Below, piece after piece: positions 41,240-50,020 of a DNA stretch of 64,000 bases. Below the pieces are notes generated by a model. That model had not been told where the DNA came from, searched no databases, and was given only the letters and a program-made list of their open reading frames with translations. Source of the DNA: JBEEFP01 sp041166085 (GTDB lineage: Bacteria > Actinomycetota > Acidimicrobiia > Acidimicrobiales > JAFATL01); assembly GCA_041166085.1 (NCBI GenBank), contig JBEEFP010000006.1, positions 66,878 through 130,877 on the forward strand, read 5' to 3'. How positions within the stretch are numbered: the stretch's first letter is position 1; each line of letters starts with the position of its first letter. A program made the position numbers and the translations under genes.

Positions 41240-42316
41240 GTGCGGCTCGCGCTCACCCACGCGTACACGTGGCCGGACGTACGTCGGGGAGCGGAGCGTT
41301 ATGTCCACGAGGTGAGCAACGCCCTTGCCGCGCGAGGCCACAAGGTGACGGTGCTCACCAGCGGTTGGGACGGCCCGCCGTCAGACCATGGGAACGGGGT
41401 GCGGGTGATCCGCCTGCCGCGGCGTCACGAGTACGAGCCGCAACACGAGCACGACTTCGGGCACCGCCTCTTGTGGCCGCTCTTCCGTCATCGGTTCGAC
41501 GCGGTGCACGCCTTCGGCCCCGCCGATGCCCGTTCGGTCATCCGCACCGCCAAGGGGCGCTCGCGTCGCACCGTCTACATGAACCTCGGCATCCCATATC
41601 GCTGGTTCTGGGAGGACAGGCACGACGCGGAGTTCCACGACTTCGTCGTGCGGGAGGTCGACGTGTACGGGTGCATGTCGCGATGCGCGCTGGATGTCCT
41701 TGCCGAGGAGTACGGCCGCCCCGGCACGCTCATGCCCGGGGGCGTCAACACCGAGGAGTTCCGTCCGGCGCCCGAGCGCGAGCGTCGACCGACCGTGCTG
41801 TTCTCGGGCGCCCTCGACCAGGCTCGCAAGGGGGCCGCCACGCTGCTGCGGGCCCTTCCGTCGGTGCTCCGATCCGTTCCCGACCTGCAGGTGTGGCTCA
41901 GCGGCCCCGGCGATCCAGCCCCGCTTCTCAGCGCCGCACCAGCAGCGGTGCGGTCGTCGGTCGAGGTGCTGCCGCTCGGCGATCCGAAGGGACAGGCCGA
42001 GCGCTATGGCCGGGCGTGGGTCACGGCTCTGCCGTCGAAGTGGGAGTCCTTCGGGATGGTCGTCGTCGAGGCGCTCGCGTGCGGCACGCCCGTCGCCGCC
42101 GGGAACCACGGCGCGCTACCCGAGCTGGTGCAGCCTGGCGTCACCGGCACGCTCTGCGATCCGGACGACGTCAACTCGGTCGCGGCATCCGTGCTCGGCG
42201 CCCTCGAGCTGGCGTCCCGCCCCGGCATCGCGGACGCGTGCCGCACCTCGGTCCTCCGCTTCGACTGGCAACGGGGGATCGCTCCGGATCTCGAGCGGAT
42301 CTACGCAGGCGGCTGA
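41240..42316 (+). CDS. GT4-family glycosyltransferase
   Basis: A 358-residue GT-B enzyme, GTG start: RLALTHAYTWPDVRRGAERY at the N-terminus, LMPGGVNTEEFRPAPERERR at the domain hinge, and VTALPSKWESFGMVVVEALA with the donor-binding Glu pair (E-x7-E). It uses a nucleotide sugar and retains the anomer. Its 3' end overlaps that of the GT4 gene on the opposite strand by 16 nt. Confidence 0.9.
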   Translation: MRLALTHAYTWPDVRRGAERYVHEVSNALAARGHKVTVLTSGWDGPPSDHGNGVRVIRLPRRHEYEPQHEHDFGHRLLWPLFRHRFDAVHAFGPADARSVIRTAKGRSRRTVYMNLGIPYRWFWEDRHDAEFHDFVVREVDVYGCMSRCALDVLAEEYGRPGTLMPGGVNTEEFRPAPERERRPTVLFSGALDQARKGAATLLRALPSVLRSVPDLQVWLSGPGDPAPLLSAAPAAVRSSVEVLPLGDPKGQAERYGRAWVTALPSKWESFGMVVVEALACGTPVAAGNHGALPELVQPGVTGTLCDPDDVNSVAASVLGALELASRPGIADACRTSVLRFDWQRGIAPDLERIYAGG

Positions 42317-43575
42317 CGCCCGACCAGTTCGGCCATGCTCGGACGTTGCGCGGGCTGGCCGGACCGAAAGCGTTCGGCGGCAGCGAGGTGCCACTCCTCG
42401 AGGACGTCGGCCAGTCGCGACGCGGTGAGCTCGGCCGCTGTGTGCTTCCCGAACTGGACCAGACGGGCCCGCAGCGCCGCGTCGTCGGCGAGCCGATCGA
42501 CGGCGGCGGCAAGTGCAACTGGATCACCCGCCGGAAACTGGACGCAGTTCGCTCCGTCGACCAGGAACTCGGCCGATCCACCTCTTCCCGTGGCGACAAC
42601 CGGGGTGCCGCACGCCATGGCCTCGATCGGCACCAGCCCGAACGGCTCTTCCCAATCTGTGGGAAAGAGCACGGCGTCAGCGTCCTCGTACCGTTCACGG
42701 AGCTGGTCCCGCGGCACCGACCCGAACCGGAGGCGCTCGCCGACGCCGAGCCCTCGGGCGACGCCCTCCAGCTCGTCGCGATACGAATCGTCGCCTGCAC
42801 CGAGCAGATCGAGGGTGGCCTCCCGGGGCAGGTTGGCGAGGGCACGTACCGCGGTCTCGATGCCCTTTCGGGGATCGAGACGACCCACGTGCAGGAGCCG
42901 CCAACGCCAGACCGCCTTGGCGGGCGCTGTCGTGACGGGGAAGTCGCGCTCGTCGATGCCGCTGTACGTCACCGTCGCAATTGGGAACGTCCAGTCCGTG
43001 TGCTCGATCGAGCGCCGCCGGGTCAGGTCGCTGACGAAGCAGAAGGCGCCGCTGGCGCCGACGTCGGGCACGGTCGCCGGCACCCGTGCCAAGCGCTCCA
43101 CCGCGCCGCCGAGGCGCGGGCGGCCGAGGAACCAGCGCATCCACGGGTCGATGCGTGCCGCGTACGTGAGCCAGTCGTCGCAGACGACGTAGACCAGCGG
43201 GAGACCGGACCGGACCAGCGTGGTGATGATCCCGGTGGAGAGCGCGCCCATGTGCCACAGCGAGACCACTTCGGGGCGCGCGTCGGCGATTGCGGCCGAG
43301 AGCCGTGTTTGGTCGGCCCGTTCCCGCCCGAGCCGCTGCGAGAAAGGTGGCGACCACAGGTCGGCGTCCCGATAGGCGATGTTGAGGTCGCGCCACGTGC
43401 CGTTCGAGCGTTCGCCGGGAGGGTCCTCGACACCCGCCAGACGCATCGTGCTGGTGAGCACCGATACCTCGTGCCCCCGCTCCCGCCACCGCTCAACGGT
43501 GTCGCGGCAGGAGAGCTCGTAGCCGCCGAAATGGTGCGGCGGGTACATGTTCTGGAGCACGAGGATGCGGGCCAT
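42301..43575 (-). CDS. GT4-family glycosyltransferase (module A)
   Basis: A 424-residue GT-B enzyme starting MARILVLQNMYPPHHFGGYE, with RLLHVGRLDPRKGIETAVRA and EEPFGLVPIEAMACGTPVVA (E-x7-E). It is a clear paralogue of the GT4 at 48777: same N-terminus (ILVL-N-YPPH-GGYE), the CRDxV, ERGHEVSVLTS and DDW motifs. Both lie divergent from a GT2 gene about 40 bp away, so the pair is a duplicated module. ATG 43575 was chosen because the upstream ATG lacks homology to the paralogue. Confidence 0.92.
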   Translation of the reverse strand: MARILVLQNMYPPHHFGGYELSCRDTVERWRERGHEVSVLTSTMRLAGVEDPPGERSNGTWRDLNIAYRDADLWSPPFSQRLGRERADQTRLSAAIADARPEVVSLWHMGALSTGIITTLVRSGLPLVYVVCDDWLTYAARIDPWMRWFLGRPRLGGAVERLARVPATVPDVGASGAFCFVSDLTRRRSIEHTDWTFPIATVTYSGIDERDFPVTTAPAKAVWRWRLLHVGRLDPRKGIETAVRALANLPREATLDLLGAGDDSYRDELEGVARGLGVGERLRFGSVPRDQLRERYEDADAVLFPTDWEEPFGLVPIEAMACGTPVVATGRGGSAEFLVDGANCVQFPAGDPVALAAAVDRLADDAALRARLVQFGKHTAAELTASRLADVLEEWHLAAAERFRSGQPAQRPSMAELVGRQPPA

Positions 43576-43615
43576 GCTGACTCCGAGTATGGACGGGTGC
43601 TGACAGAATGCCGCA

Positions 43616-44587
43616 GTGTCTGGCGCGCCCATCATCTCGGTCGTCATCCCGAGTTACAACCGGGTCGGTCGCCTGGCCGGGCTGACGGATGCATTGGCGG
43701 CGCAGGACATCGACGCGCCGTTCGAGGTGTTGGTCATCGACAACGGCTCGGCGGACGACACACCGGCGGAGCTGCGTCGCCTGGAGGCCGTACACCCGTT
43801 CCTGCGCAGCATCCGTGTCGACCCGAATCGCGGGCCCGGGCCGGCGCGCAACGCCGGTTGGCGCGCGGCCAGAGCGGATCGAGTTGCTTTCACGGACGAC
43901 GACTGCGTGGCCGCACCCAGTTGGCTGCGCCTCCTCGTCGACGGGCTGGACCGGGCCGACGTGGTCCAGGGCCGCACGATGCCCGACCAGGCCAACCTCC
44001 GCCAGATCGGGCCGTTCGGGCACACCATCCAGGTCGAGCGGGAGAGCGGGCTGTACCAGACCTGCAACATCGCCTACCGCAAGGACGTTCTCGAGTCCCT
44101 CGGCGGGCTCGACGAGCGCTTCGGGCATTTCGGCGACGACTGCGATCTCGGGTGGCGGGCCCGCGAAGCGGGCTACCGCAGCACCTTCGTCGATGACGCG
44201 TTGGTGGTGCACGAGGTCGTGCCGTCCGACTTCCTGCGGTATCTCCGCGGGGTTCCGCGCATCGAGGGCACCGTGCGCGCCCTGAGTCGGCACAGTGGCA
44301 TGCGCGACCACTTCGTCCGCGGCCGGTTCTACACCGAGGCACACCCGCCCGCCTTGGCGCTGGCCGGCGCCGGGGTTGCGCTGCTCGGCCGGCCGCGTTC
44401 CGCGCTCCGATGGGCAGCATTGCTCACCGCTGGGACTTTCTACGCTCGCGCCGCCATGCACGTACGCCCGCCCCCCAGGCGGCGGCGCGCCTGGGCGTGG
44501 GTGTTGCCCCTGGCGGCGTGTGCGGACATGGCAGAGATCGCTGTACTCGCTCGCGCGTCTGTGAGATACCGCACCCTGCTTCTGTGA
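43616..44587 (+). CDS. GT2-family glycosyltransferase, ARAS-tail subfamily (copy 1)
   Basis: A 323-residue GT-A enzyme from GTG 43616. PIISVVIPSYNRVGRLAGLT opens the fold, VLVIDNGSADDTPAEL and VAFTDDDCVAAPSWLR give the metal-binding acidic motifs, and QTCNIAYRKDV plus DDCDLGWRAREAGYRS the acceptor region. Two hydrophobic segments follow residue 250, and the protein ends EIAVLARASVRYRTLLL. The same tail occurs in three further GT2 proteins of the island and a diverged version in a fourth. Confidence 0.92.
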   Translation: MSGAPIISVVIPSYNRVGRLAGLTDALAAQDIDAPFEVLVIDNGSADDTPAELRRLEAVHPFLRSIRVDPNRGPGPARNAGWRAARADRVAFTDDDCVAAPSWLRLLVDGLDRADVVQGRTMPDQANLRQIGPFGHTIQVERESGLYQTCNIAYRKDVLESLGGLDERFGHFGDDCDLGWRAREAGYRSTFVDDALVVHEVVPSDFLRYLRGVPRIEGTVRALSRHSGMRDHFVRGRFYTEAHPPALALAGAGVALLGRPRSALRWAALLTAGTFYARAAMHVRPPPRRRRAWAWVLPLAACADMAEIAVLARASVRYRTLLL

Positions 44588-44635
44588 CTGCACCCTGCCG
44601 CCGGTGCGCTCCGGACTTCCTGGCAGAATGCGTCC

Positions 44636-45610
44636 GTGCCCGCTTCGCCGGCCCTGTCGGTGGTTGTCCCGACGCACAACCGCAGCGACCGGTTGCGGCG
44701 ACTGTTGGCGGCCTTGGCCACGCAGGACGTGCAATCGCCGTTCGAGGTCATCGTCGTCGACGACGGATCCACGGACGCCACGCCCGCAGAGCTCGAGAAA
44801 CTCGTCGAGGACTTCCCGTTCCTCCGCACCATCCGGGTCGAACCGAACGGGGGCCCGGCTGCCGCCCGCAACCGCGGCTGGCGAGCGGCCACGGCGCCAC
44901 TCGTCGCCTTCACGGACGACGACTGCATCCCTGATCAGGGATGGGTGCGTGGGATCGCCGACGGCTTGGCTCGGGCCGATGTGGTCCAGGGCTGCACCAG
45001 GGCCGACCAGAGCATGGTTCGCGAGCACGGGCCCTTCGGACACGCGGTGGAAGTGCTGGCGGAGACGGGATTCTACGAGACCTGCAACATGGGTTACCGC
45101 CGGGCCACGATCGAATCACTTGGGGGCTTCGACGAAACATTCCGCCATCCGTTCGGTGAGGACACGGATCTCGCGTGGCGTGCCAAGGGCGATGGATTCC
45201 GGGTGGCCTTCGCTCCCAATGCCATCGTGGTCCATGAGGTCGTCAAGTCGGACTTCGTGCGCTACGTGCGCGGCCTCCGCCGCATCGAGGGCGTCGTCCT
45301 CGCCCTCCAGCGGCACCCTGGTCTCCGAGCCAACTACACCATGGGCATCTTCTTCACCGAGGCGCATCCTCGAGCCTTGGCACTTGTCGCCGCCGGCACC
45401 GCCATCGCCGCGCGGCCCCGGGGCCCGCTGCGGTGGCTCGCCCTGGCCGGGTGCGGCTGGTGGTACGCGAAGGCGGCGATGCGGGTGCGGCACTACCCCG
45501 CGCGCCGCCGGGACTGGGCGTGGGTGCTTCCGCTCGCCGGAGTGGCGGACGTCTGCGAGATCGCGGTGCTAGCCCGCGCGTCGCTGCGGTACCGGACGTT
45601 CTTCCTGTGA
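44636..45610 (+). CDS. GT2-family glycosyltransferase, ARAS-tail subfamily (copy 2)
   Basis: A 324-residue GT-A enzyme, GTG start (MPASPALSVVVPTHNRSDRL when read as Met). VIVVDDGSTDATPAEL, VAFTDDDCIPDQGWVR, YETCNMGYRRATIESLGGFD and GEDTDLAWRAKGDGFR are the family motifs. The C-terminus EIAVLARASLRYRTFFL matches copy 1. It lies 48 bp downstream of copy 1 and both are preceded by a similar GCAGAATG/ACAGAATG block 14-16 nt before the start. Its 3' end overlaps the opposite-strand GT2 by 42 nt. Confidence 0.92.
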   Translation: MPASPALSVVVPTHNRSDRLRRLLAALATQDVQSPFEVIVVDDGSTDATPAELEKLVEDFPFLRTIRVEPNGGPAAARNRGWRAATAPLVAFTDDDCIPDQGWVRGIADGLARADVVQGCTRADQSMVREHGPFGHAVEVLAETGFYETCNMGYRRATIESLGGFDETFRHPFGEDTDLAWRAKGDGFRVAFAPNAIVVHEVVKSDFVRYVRGLRRIEGVVLALQRHPGLRANYTMGIFFTEAHPRALALVAAGTAIAARPRGPLRWLALAGCGWWYAKAAMRVRHYPARRRDWAWVLPLAGVADVCEIAVLARASLRYRTFFL

Positions 45611-46567
45611 CGGCAGCAGCGGAGCATCGGCGCCGGAGATGAGCTTGCGCCCGTGGAACCGCAGCCAGGACCGCAGTGCCCGCGCCCGTGTCCGGCGCCG
45701 TTCCGAGCCGGGAAGCCGTAGGCCCAGGGCGATCGCGGCGAAGCCGAGCTTGATCACGACGACGAGGGTGTTCATCGCCGCCCACAGCCTGACAGCGACC
45801 GGCCCGTTGGTTGCCTCGTACCACTGGTATGTCGGATGGAGCCACCGGGCGGTGCGGTCGGCGCCCCACGCCTGATCACCGGCCGCGTTCCCCACGTGCG
45901 GCACCGACACGTCGGCGGCGAGCCACGTCGCCCACCCGGCCTGCCGAAGACGCCAGCAAAGGTCAAGATCCTCGACGTACATGAACCACCGCTCGTCATA
46001 GGGAGGCTCTCCGCGTAGCGCCGAGACGCGGATGCAGTGCACGGCGCCAATTGCCCAGTCCACCGGGCCGGACCGAGCGTGGTCGTGGTGACCCTCGAGC
46101 CAGAAGCGACGACCGACAGGTCCCCGGTGCAGCGGCTCCGGAAGCCCGACGGCGGCCGCCACGCGCAGGGAGGGAAAGCGATACACCGAGTGCTGCACCG
46201 TCCCGTCGGCATTGAGCAGCCGAGGGGCGACGAGGCCGACCCGCGGGTGCTCCGCCAGCGCTGCGACGAGGCCGGTGATCGAGCGCGGGGGCGGCTCGGT
46301 GTCCGGGTTGAGAGCAACCACCACATCGGCGTCCGTCCCCGCCAGGGCCTGGTTCATCGCCCGGGCATAGCCCAGGTTCTCGTTGTTTCGTACCGTCTCG
46401 ACCCACGGTCGAGCCGCGGCCTCGTCGGCACTGCCATCCGAGGAGGCGTTGTCGACGACCACGACTTCGACGTCCAGCCCCTCGAAGGCGGCGGGCAGCG
46501 CGTCGAGGCATCGACCGAGCAACTCGGCCGTGTTCCACGAGACGATGCCGATCCGTACGTCGACCAC
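45569..46567 (-). CDS. GT2 rhamnosyltransferase-like (WbbL type)
   Basis: A protein of about 332 residues from GTG 46567 (VVDVRIGIVSWNTAELLGRC). VVVVDNASSDGSADEAA, NLGYARAMNQAL and VVVALNPDTEPPPRS are the WbbL/rhamnosyltransferase form of the GT2 acidic motif (NPD). WAIGAVHCIRVSALRGEPPY and YVEDLDLCWRLRQAGW are the acceptor motifs. A C-terminal hydrophobic segment lies near residue 270. It probably adds a deoxysugar such as rhamnose, but donor choice cannot be read from sequence. Confidence 0.9.
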   Translation of the reverse strand: MVDVRIGIVSWNTAELLGRCLDALPAAFEGLDVEVVVVDNASSDGSADEAAARPWVETVRNNENLGYARAMNQALAGTDADVVVALNPDTEPPPRSITGLVAALAEHPRVGLVAPRLLNADGTVQHSVYRFPSLRVAAAVGLPEPLHRGPVGRRFWLEGHHDHARSGPVDWAIGAVHCIRVSALRGEPPYDERWFMYVEDLDLCWRLRQAGWATWLAADVSVPHVGNAAGDQAWGADRTARWLHPTYQWYEATNGPVAVRLWAAMNTLVVVIKLGFAAIALGLRLPGSERRRTRARALRSWLRFHGRKLISGADAPLLPSQEERPVPQRRAG

Positions 46568-46809
46568 TGCTCGCGATGATGCATCACATTCCCGGCGGTC
46601 GGCCTTGGCTGCGACGGGACACGAACCCACGCACAGGCGCGCCCTCGACGATGGTCGGTCTGTGGCCGTCTCCCGTAAGATCGCTGGCGTCAGGTCTCAG
46701 GCCGGGCGGCCGGGGCCGGCGGGCGTCTCGCGCCGTCGAGCCGCAGGTCGGCAGTCGCCTGGGGTCTCGCCGTCGAACACCCGCCGAACCAGAGGAGCTT
46801 CCGCTGAGC

Positions 46810-47802
46810 ATGGCCGCCGAGCCCCGACCGCCACAGGTCTCGGTGATCGTTCCGGTGCGGAACCGGCGAGCGCTCATGCGCGAGCTCCTGGATGCCCTGG
46901 CCCTGCAGACCTTCGAAGACTTCGAGGTGGTCGTCGTGGACGACGGCTCAGATGACGGCACCGCTGAAGAAGCCCACGCCGACGCGGCCTCCGGTCGCCG
47001 GGTTCGGGTCGTCCAAAATGAAGGTGAAGGCGCTTATGTCGGCCGGCGCACCGGTGTGCGGACGTCGGCCGCGCCCTACATCGCGTTCACCGACAGCGAC
47101 TGCGTACCCGACCCCGGCTGGCTGAGCGCTGGCGTCGCCGCCCTCGACGCTGGAGCGGACGTCGTGAACGGCTTCACCGAACCCACACGGACACCCGGGC
47201 CACTCGAGCGGACCATGTGGTCTGGCGAGGAGGGCCTGTATCCCACGTGCAACGTCTTCTACCGACGCGTGGCATATGACGGCGCTGGCGGGTTCGACGT
47301 CGACGCCGAGAGAACCCCGTTGTTCTTGCGGCCGTCGGAGTTCGAAAAGCGCCAGGGTTTTGGCGAAGACACACGCCTCGGCTGGCGGGTGCGGCGTGCG
47401 GGTCGAGCTGTCTACGAGCCGAAGGCGGTCGTTCGCCATCAAGTGCTTCCTCCTGATCTGCGGGACGCGCTGCGACGCGCGTGGTTCAGCCGCTCGTTCC
47501 CCGCGCTGTTCAACGACGTCCCGGAGTTGCGGAGTGGGCCGCTGTGCCGTCACGGCGTCGTGCTCAACACACCCGGTCGTTACGGCGTCTACCTCGTCGC
47601 CGCTGCCTTGTTGACGCGGCGGAAGGGCCTGGTCGCGGCGGCCAGTGGGGCATGGGTGCTCGACCGCGCCCGACGACTGCGCGGCCCTGGCCCGACGCGT
47701 GCGCAGAAGCTCACGGCCCTCCCGGTCCAGCTCGGGCTCGATGTGGTCAGCACGACGGCGCTGCTGGTCGGGAGCGCTCGCTTTCGCAACGTTGTCCTCT
47801 GA
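46810..47802 (+). CDS. GT2-family glycosyltransferase (diverged ARAS-tail relative)
   Basis: A 330-residue enzyme from ATG 46810 with GAGGAG 11 nt upstream; the frame is open to 46576 but that part is not protein-like. PQVSVIVPVRNRRALMRELL, VVVVDDGSDDGTAEEA, YIAFTDSDCVPDPGWLS and YPTCNVFYRRVAYDG are the GT2 motifs, with an insertion (FEKRQGFGEDTRLGWRVRRA) before the acceptor helix. The end, LLVGSARFRNVVL, is a weak form of the ARAS tail. Its stop overlaps the next GT2 start (TGATG). Confidence 0.9.
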   Translation: MAAEPRPPQVSVIVPVRNRRALMRELLDALALQTFEDFEVVVVDDGSDDGTAEEAHADAASGRRVRVVQNEGEGAYVGRRTGVRTSAAPYIAFTDSDCVPDPGWLSAGVAALDAGADVVNGFTEPTRTPGPLERTMWSGEEGLYPTCNVFYRRVAYDGAGGFDVDAERTPLFLRPSEFEKRQGFGEDTRLGWRVRRAGRAVYEPKAVVRHQVLPPDLRDALRRAWFSRSFPALFNDVPELRSGPLCRHGVVLNTPGRYGVYLVAAALLTRRKGLVAAASGAWVLDRARRLRGPGPTRAQKLTALPVQLGLDVVSTTALLVGSARFRNVVL

Positions 47803-48773
47803 TGCCCGCCCCGGTGGCGTCAGTGGTCGTCGCGACCTGCAACCGGGCCGAGCTCGTCGAGCGCACGGTGGCGGCGCTCGCCGCGCAGGCGCTCGTCGAG
47901 AGCTTCGAGATCATCGTGGTGGACGACGGCTCGCGTGACGCCACCGCCGACACGCTCGCCCGCTTGGGCGAGGAGATCGACGGGCTCGTGCCCATCTCCC
48001 AGCCCGAGAACAGGGGCCCGGCAGCGGCGCGGAACGTGGGCTGGCGCGCGGCCACGGCGCCCGTCGTGGCCTTCACCGACGACGACTGTCGCCCTGAGCC
48101 CGGATGGCTCGCCGCCTTGTTGGTGGGACTGGCCGACGCGGAGATCGCCCAAGGTAGAACGCTGCCACGACCCGATCAGCAGGCCAACGTCGGTCCGTTC
48201 AGCCGGACAATGAGGGTGGAGTTCGAAGAGGGCTACTACGAGACGTGCAACGTCGCCTATCGGCGCGAGACCCTCGAACGGCAGGGCGGCTTCGATGAGT
48301 CCTTTCGCTTCCCCTATGGCGAGGACACGGACCTGGCGTGGCGAGCGAAGCACGCCGGAGCCCGCACGGCGTTTGTCCCGGACGCGCTCGTGTACCACGA
48401 GGTGTGGCCATCGAGATATCTCGACCACCTGCGGGACATGCGTCGACGGGGTGGCGTCGTGCACCTGTTCTCGAAGCACCCCGAGCTGCGCACCCACCTG
48501 CACAAGAGATTGTTCTTCCGCCCCCTCCACCAGCAGGCGCTCCTGGCCCTCCTCGGCCTCGTCGTCCTCGCAGCACGGCCTGGATCCTCCGCCGCGCGCG
48601 CAGCGGCGATCGGGACGAGCCTGTTCTACGCGTGGACGTGCAGGCGCTACCGCCCCGGTCCGTCTCGCCGGCGACACTGGCTGGCGGTGGTACCGCTCGC
48701 GTTCGTGGCCGATCTGTACGACCTAGCGGTCATGGCTCGGGCGTCGGTTCGGTACCGCACGCTCCTGCTCTGA
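47802..48773 (+). CDS. GT2-family glycosyltransferase, ARAS-tail subfamily (copy 3)
   Basis: A 323-residue enzyme, ATG sharing one base with the previous stop. PVASVVVATCNRAELVERTV, IIVVDDGSRDATADTL, VAFTDDDCRPEPGWLA, YETCNVAYRRETLERQGGFD and GEDTDLAWRAKHAGAR. The C-terminus is DLAVMARASVRYRTLLL. The translationally coupled tandem with the gene before suggests successive additions to one chain. Confidence 0.92.
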   Translation: MPAPVASVVVATCNRAELVERTVAALAAQALVESFEIIVVDDGSRDATADTLARLGEEIDGLVPISQPENRGPAAARNVGWRAATAPVVAFTDDDCRPEPGWLAALLVGLADAEIAQGRTLPRPDQQANVGPFSRTMRVEFEEGYYETCNVAYRRETLERQGGFDESFRFPYGEDTDLAWRAKHAGARTAFVPDALVYHEVWPSRYLDHLRDMRRRGGVVHLFSKHPELRTHLHKRLFFRPLHQQALLALLGLVVLAARPGSSAARAAAIGTSLFYAWTCRRYRPGPSRRRHWLAVVPLAFVADLYDLAVMARASVRYRTLLL

Positions 48774-48776
48774 CCG

Positions 48777-49976
48777 TCAGGTCTGCGTGTGCAGCACCTC
48801 GAGGCGATCGGCGAGGGTGTCGATGGTCAGCGCCGAGGCGGTTTCGACACCGTTGCGGCCCAGGCGACGCCTGAGCGGCTCGTCACCGGACAACGCAAGC
48901 ACCCGAGCGGCCAGGGCTTCGGGGTCACCCGCGGGGAAGAGCAGACAGTTGTACCCGTCCCGGAGGTACTCGGCAGACCCACCTGTCCCCGTCGCGACGA
49001 CCGGCGTGCCGCACGCCATGGCCTCGAGTGGCACGAGGCCGAAGGGCTCATCCCACTCGCTGGGGAACACGCACACGTCGGCGGCCCGGTAGAGCTGTGC
49101 CAGCCGGCGTCGGGGCTCGACCCGGCGACGAGCTCGGTCGGTGAGGCCGAGCTCGGCCACGAGGTGATCAAGTGACGTCGTGTACTCGGTCGCGCCGTGG
49201 CCGACGATGTCGAGCGTCATCAGTGGCGGCAGCAGCGCGAGCGCCCGGACCAGCGTCTCGATGCCCTTGGTCCGGTCCAGGCGACCGACGTAGAGCAAGC
49301 GGCCGACGAAGGGGTGCCGCACCTCGGGATCCACCAATGGGAAGTCGTCCCGGTCGATCCCAGGCCTGGCCACCGTGCTGTCGGTGAACGACCAAGCCGA
49401 TCTGGCGCGCACGTCGTCTCGAAGGAACTCGCTGTTGAACACGAACACCCCGGAGCCGTCGATGTCGGGCAGGCTCGTCGGCACGCCGGTCCACCTCGTC
49501 ACGGCACGACCGAGACCGCGCCGGGACTGGAATGCCGACATCCACGGGTCCCGGGCGACGCAGTCGACCGGCCAGTCGTCGCTGATCACGTAGATCAACG
49601 GCAACCTCGAGCGCACGAGAGGAACGAGCAGAGCCAACGACAGCCCCGCCATGTTCCAGATCGACACCACGTCGGGGCGGAAGGCCGCCAGCCGCTCTCG
49701 CAAGCGACGCAGGTTGGATCGCTCGACGGACCACCGCTGGAAACGGGGCCTCGGCGGCACGAACGTCGAGGTCAGGAGCAGCTCCCGGCGGACTCCTGCA
49801 TCCGAGCCCTCGTCCTCGGCGTCCGGCGACCGCCACGAGCTGGTGAGGACATCGACCACATGACCCCGCGCTCGCAGGCGCCGGACGACGTCACGACACG
49901 TGTGCTCGTATCCGCCGATGGCATGCGGCGGGTAGAGGTTGCTGAGGACGAGGATGCGAGTCACTTCCGCACGCAT
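48777..49976 (-). CDS. GT4-family glycosyltransferase (module B)
   Basis: A 399-residue GT-B enzyme: MRAEVTRILVLSNLYPPHAI, GGYEHTCRDVVRRLRARGHV, YVGRLDRTKGIETLVRALAL, EWDEPFGLVPLEAMACGTPV. It is the paralogue of the GT4 at 42301. A GTG start at 49964 (VTRILVLSN) would align better with the paralogue's start. It is divergent from the GT2 at 50021 with 44 bp between them, repeating the module at 42301-44587. Confidence 0.92.
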   Translation of the reverse strand: MRAEVTRILVLSNLYPPHAIGGYEHTCRDVVRRLRARGHVVDVLTSSWRSPDAEDEGSDAGVRRELLLTSTFVPPRPRFQRWSVERSNLRRLRERLAAFRPDVVSIWNMAGLSLALLVPLVRSRLPLIYVISDDWPVDCVARDPWMSAFQSRRGLGRAVTRWTGVPTSLPDIDGSGVFVFNSEFLRDDVRARSAWSFTDSTVARPGIDRDDFPLVDPEVRHPFVGRLLYVGRLDRTKGIETLVRALALLPPLMTLDIVGHGATEYTTSLDHLVAELGLTDRARRRVEPRRRLAQLYRAADVCVFPSEWDEPFGLVPLEAMACGTPVVATGTGGSAEYLRDGYNCLLFPAGDPEALAARVLALSGDEPLRRRLGRNGVETASALTIDTLADRLEVLHTQT

Positions 49977-50020
49977 GATGGCCCGGCCGGCCCGGCGACA
50001 CGAACTGCAACAATGGCGGC

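Noticed and set aside
41269..44196. Open frame of 975 codons on the plus strand
   Set aside because: Runs out of phase through two GT4 genes and part of a GT2 gene; Arg/Gly-rich translation without domains.
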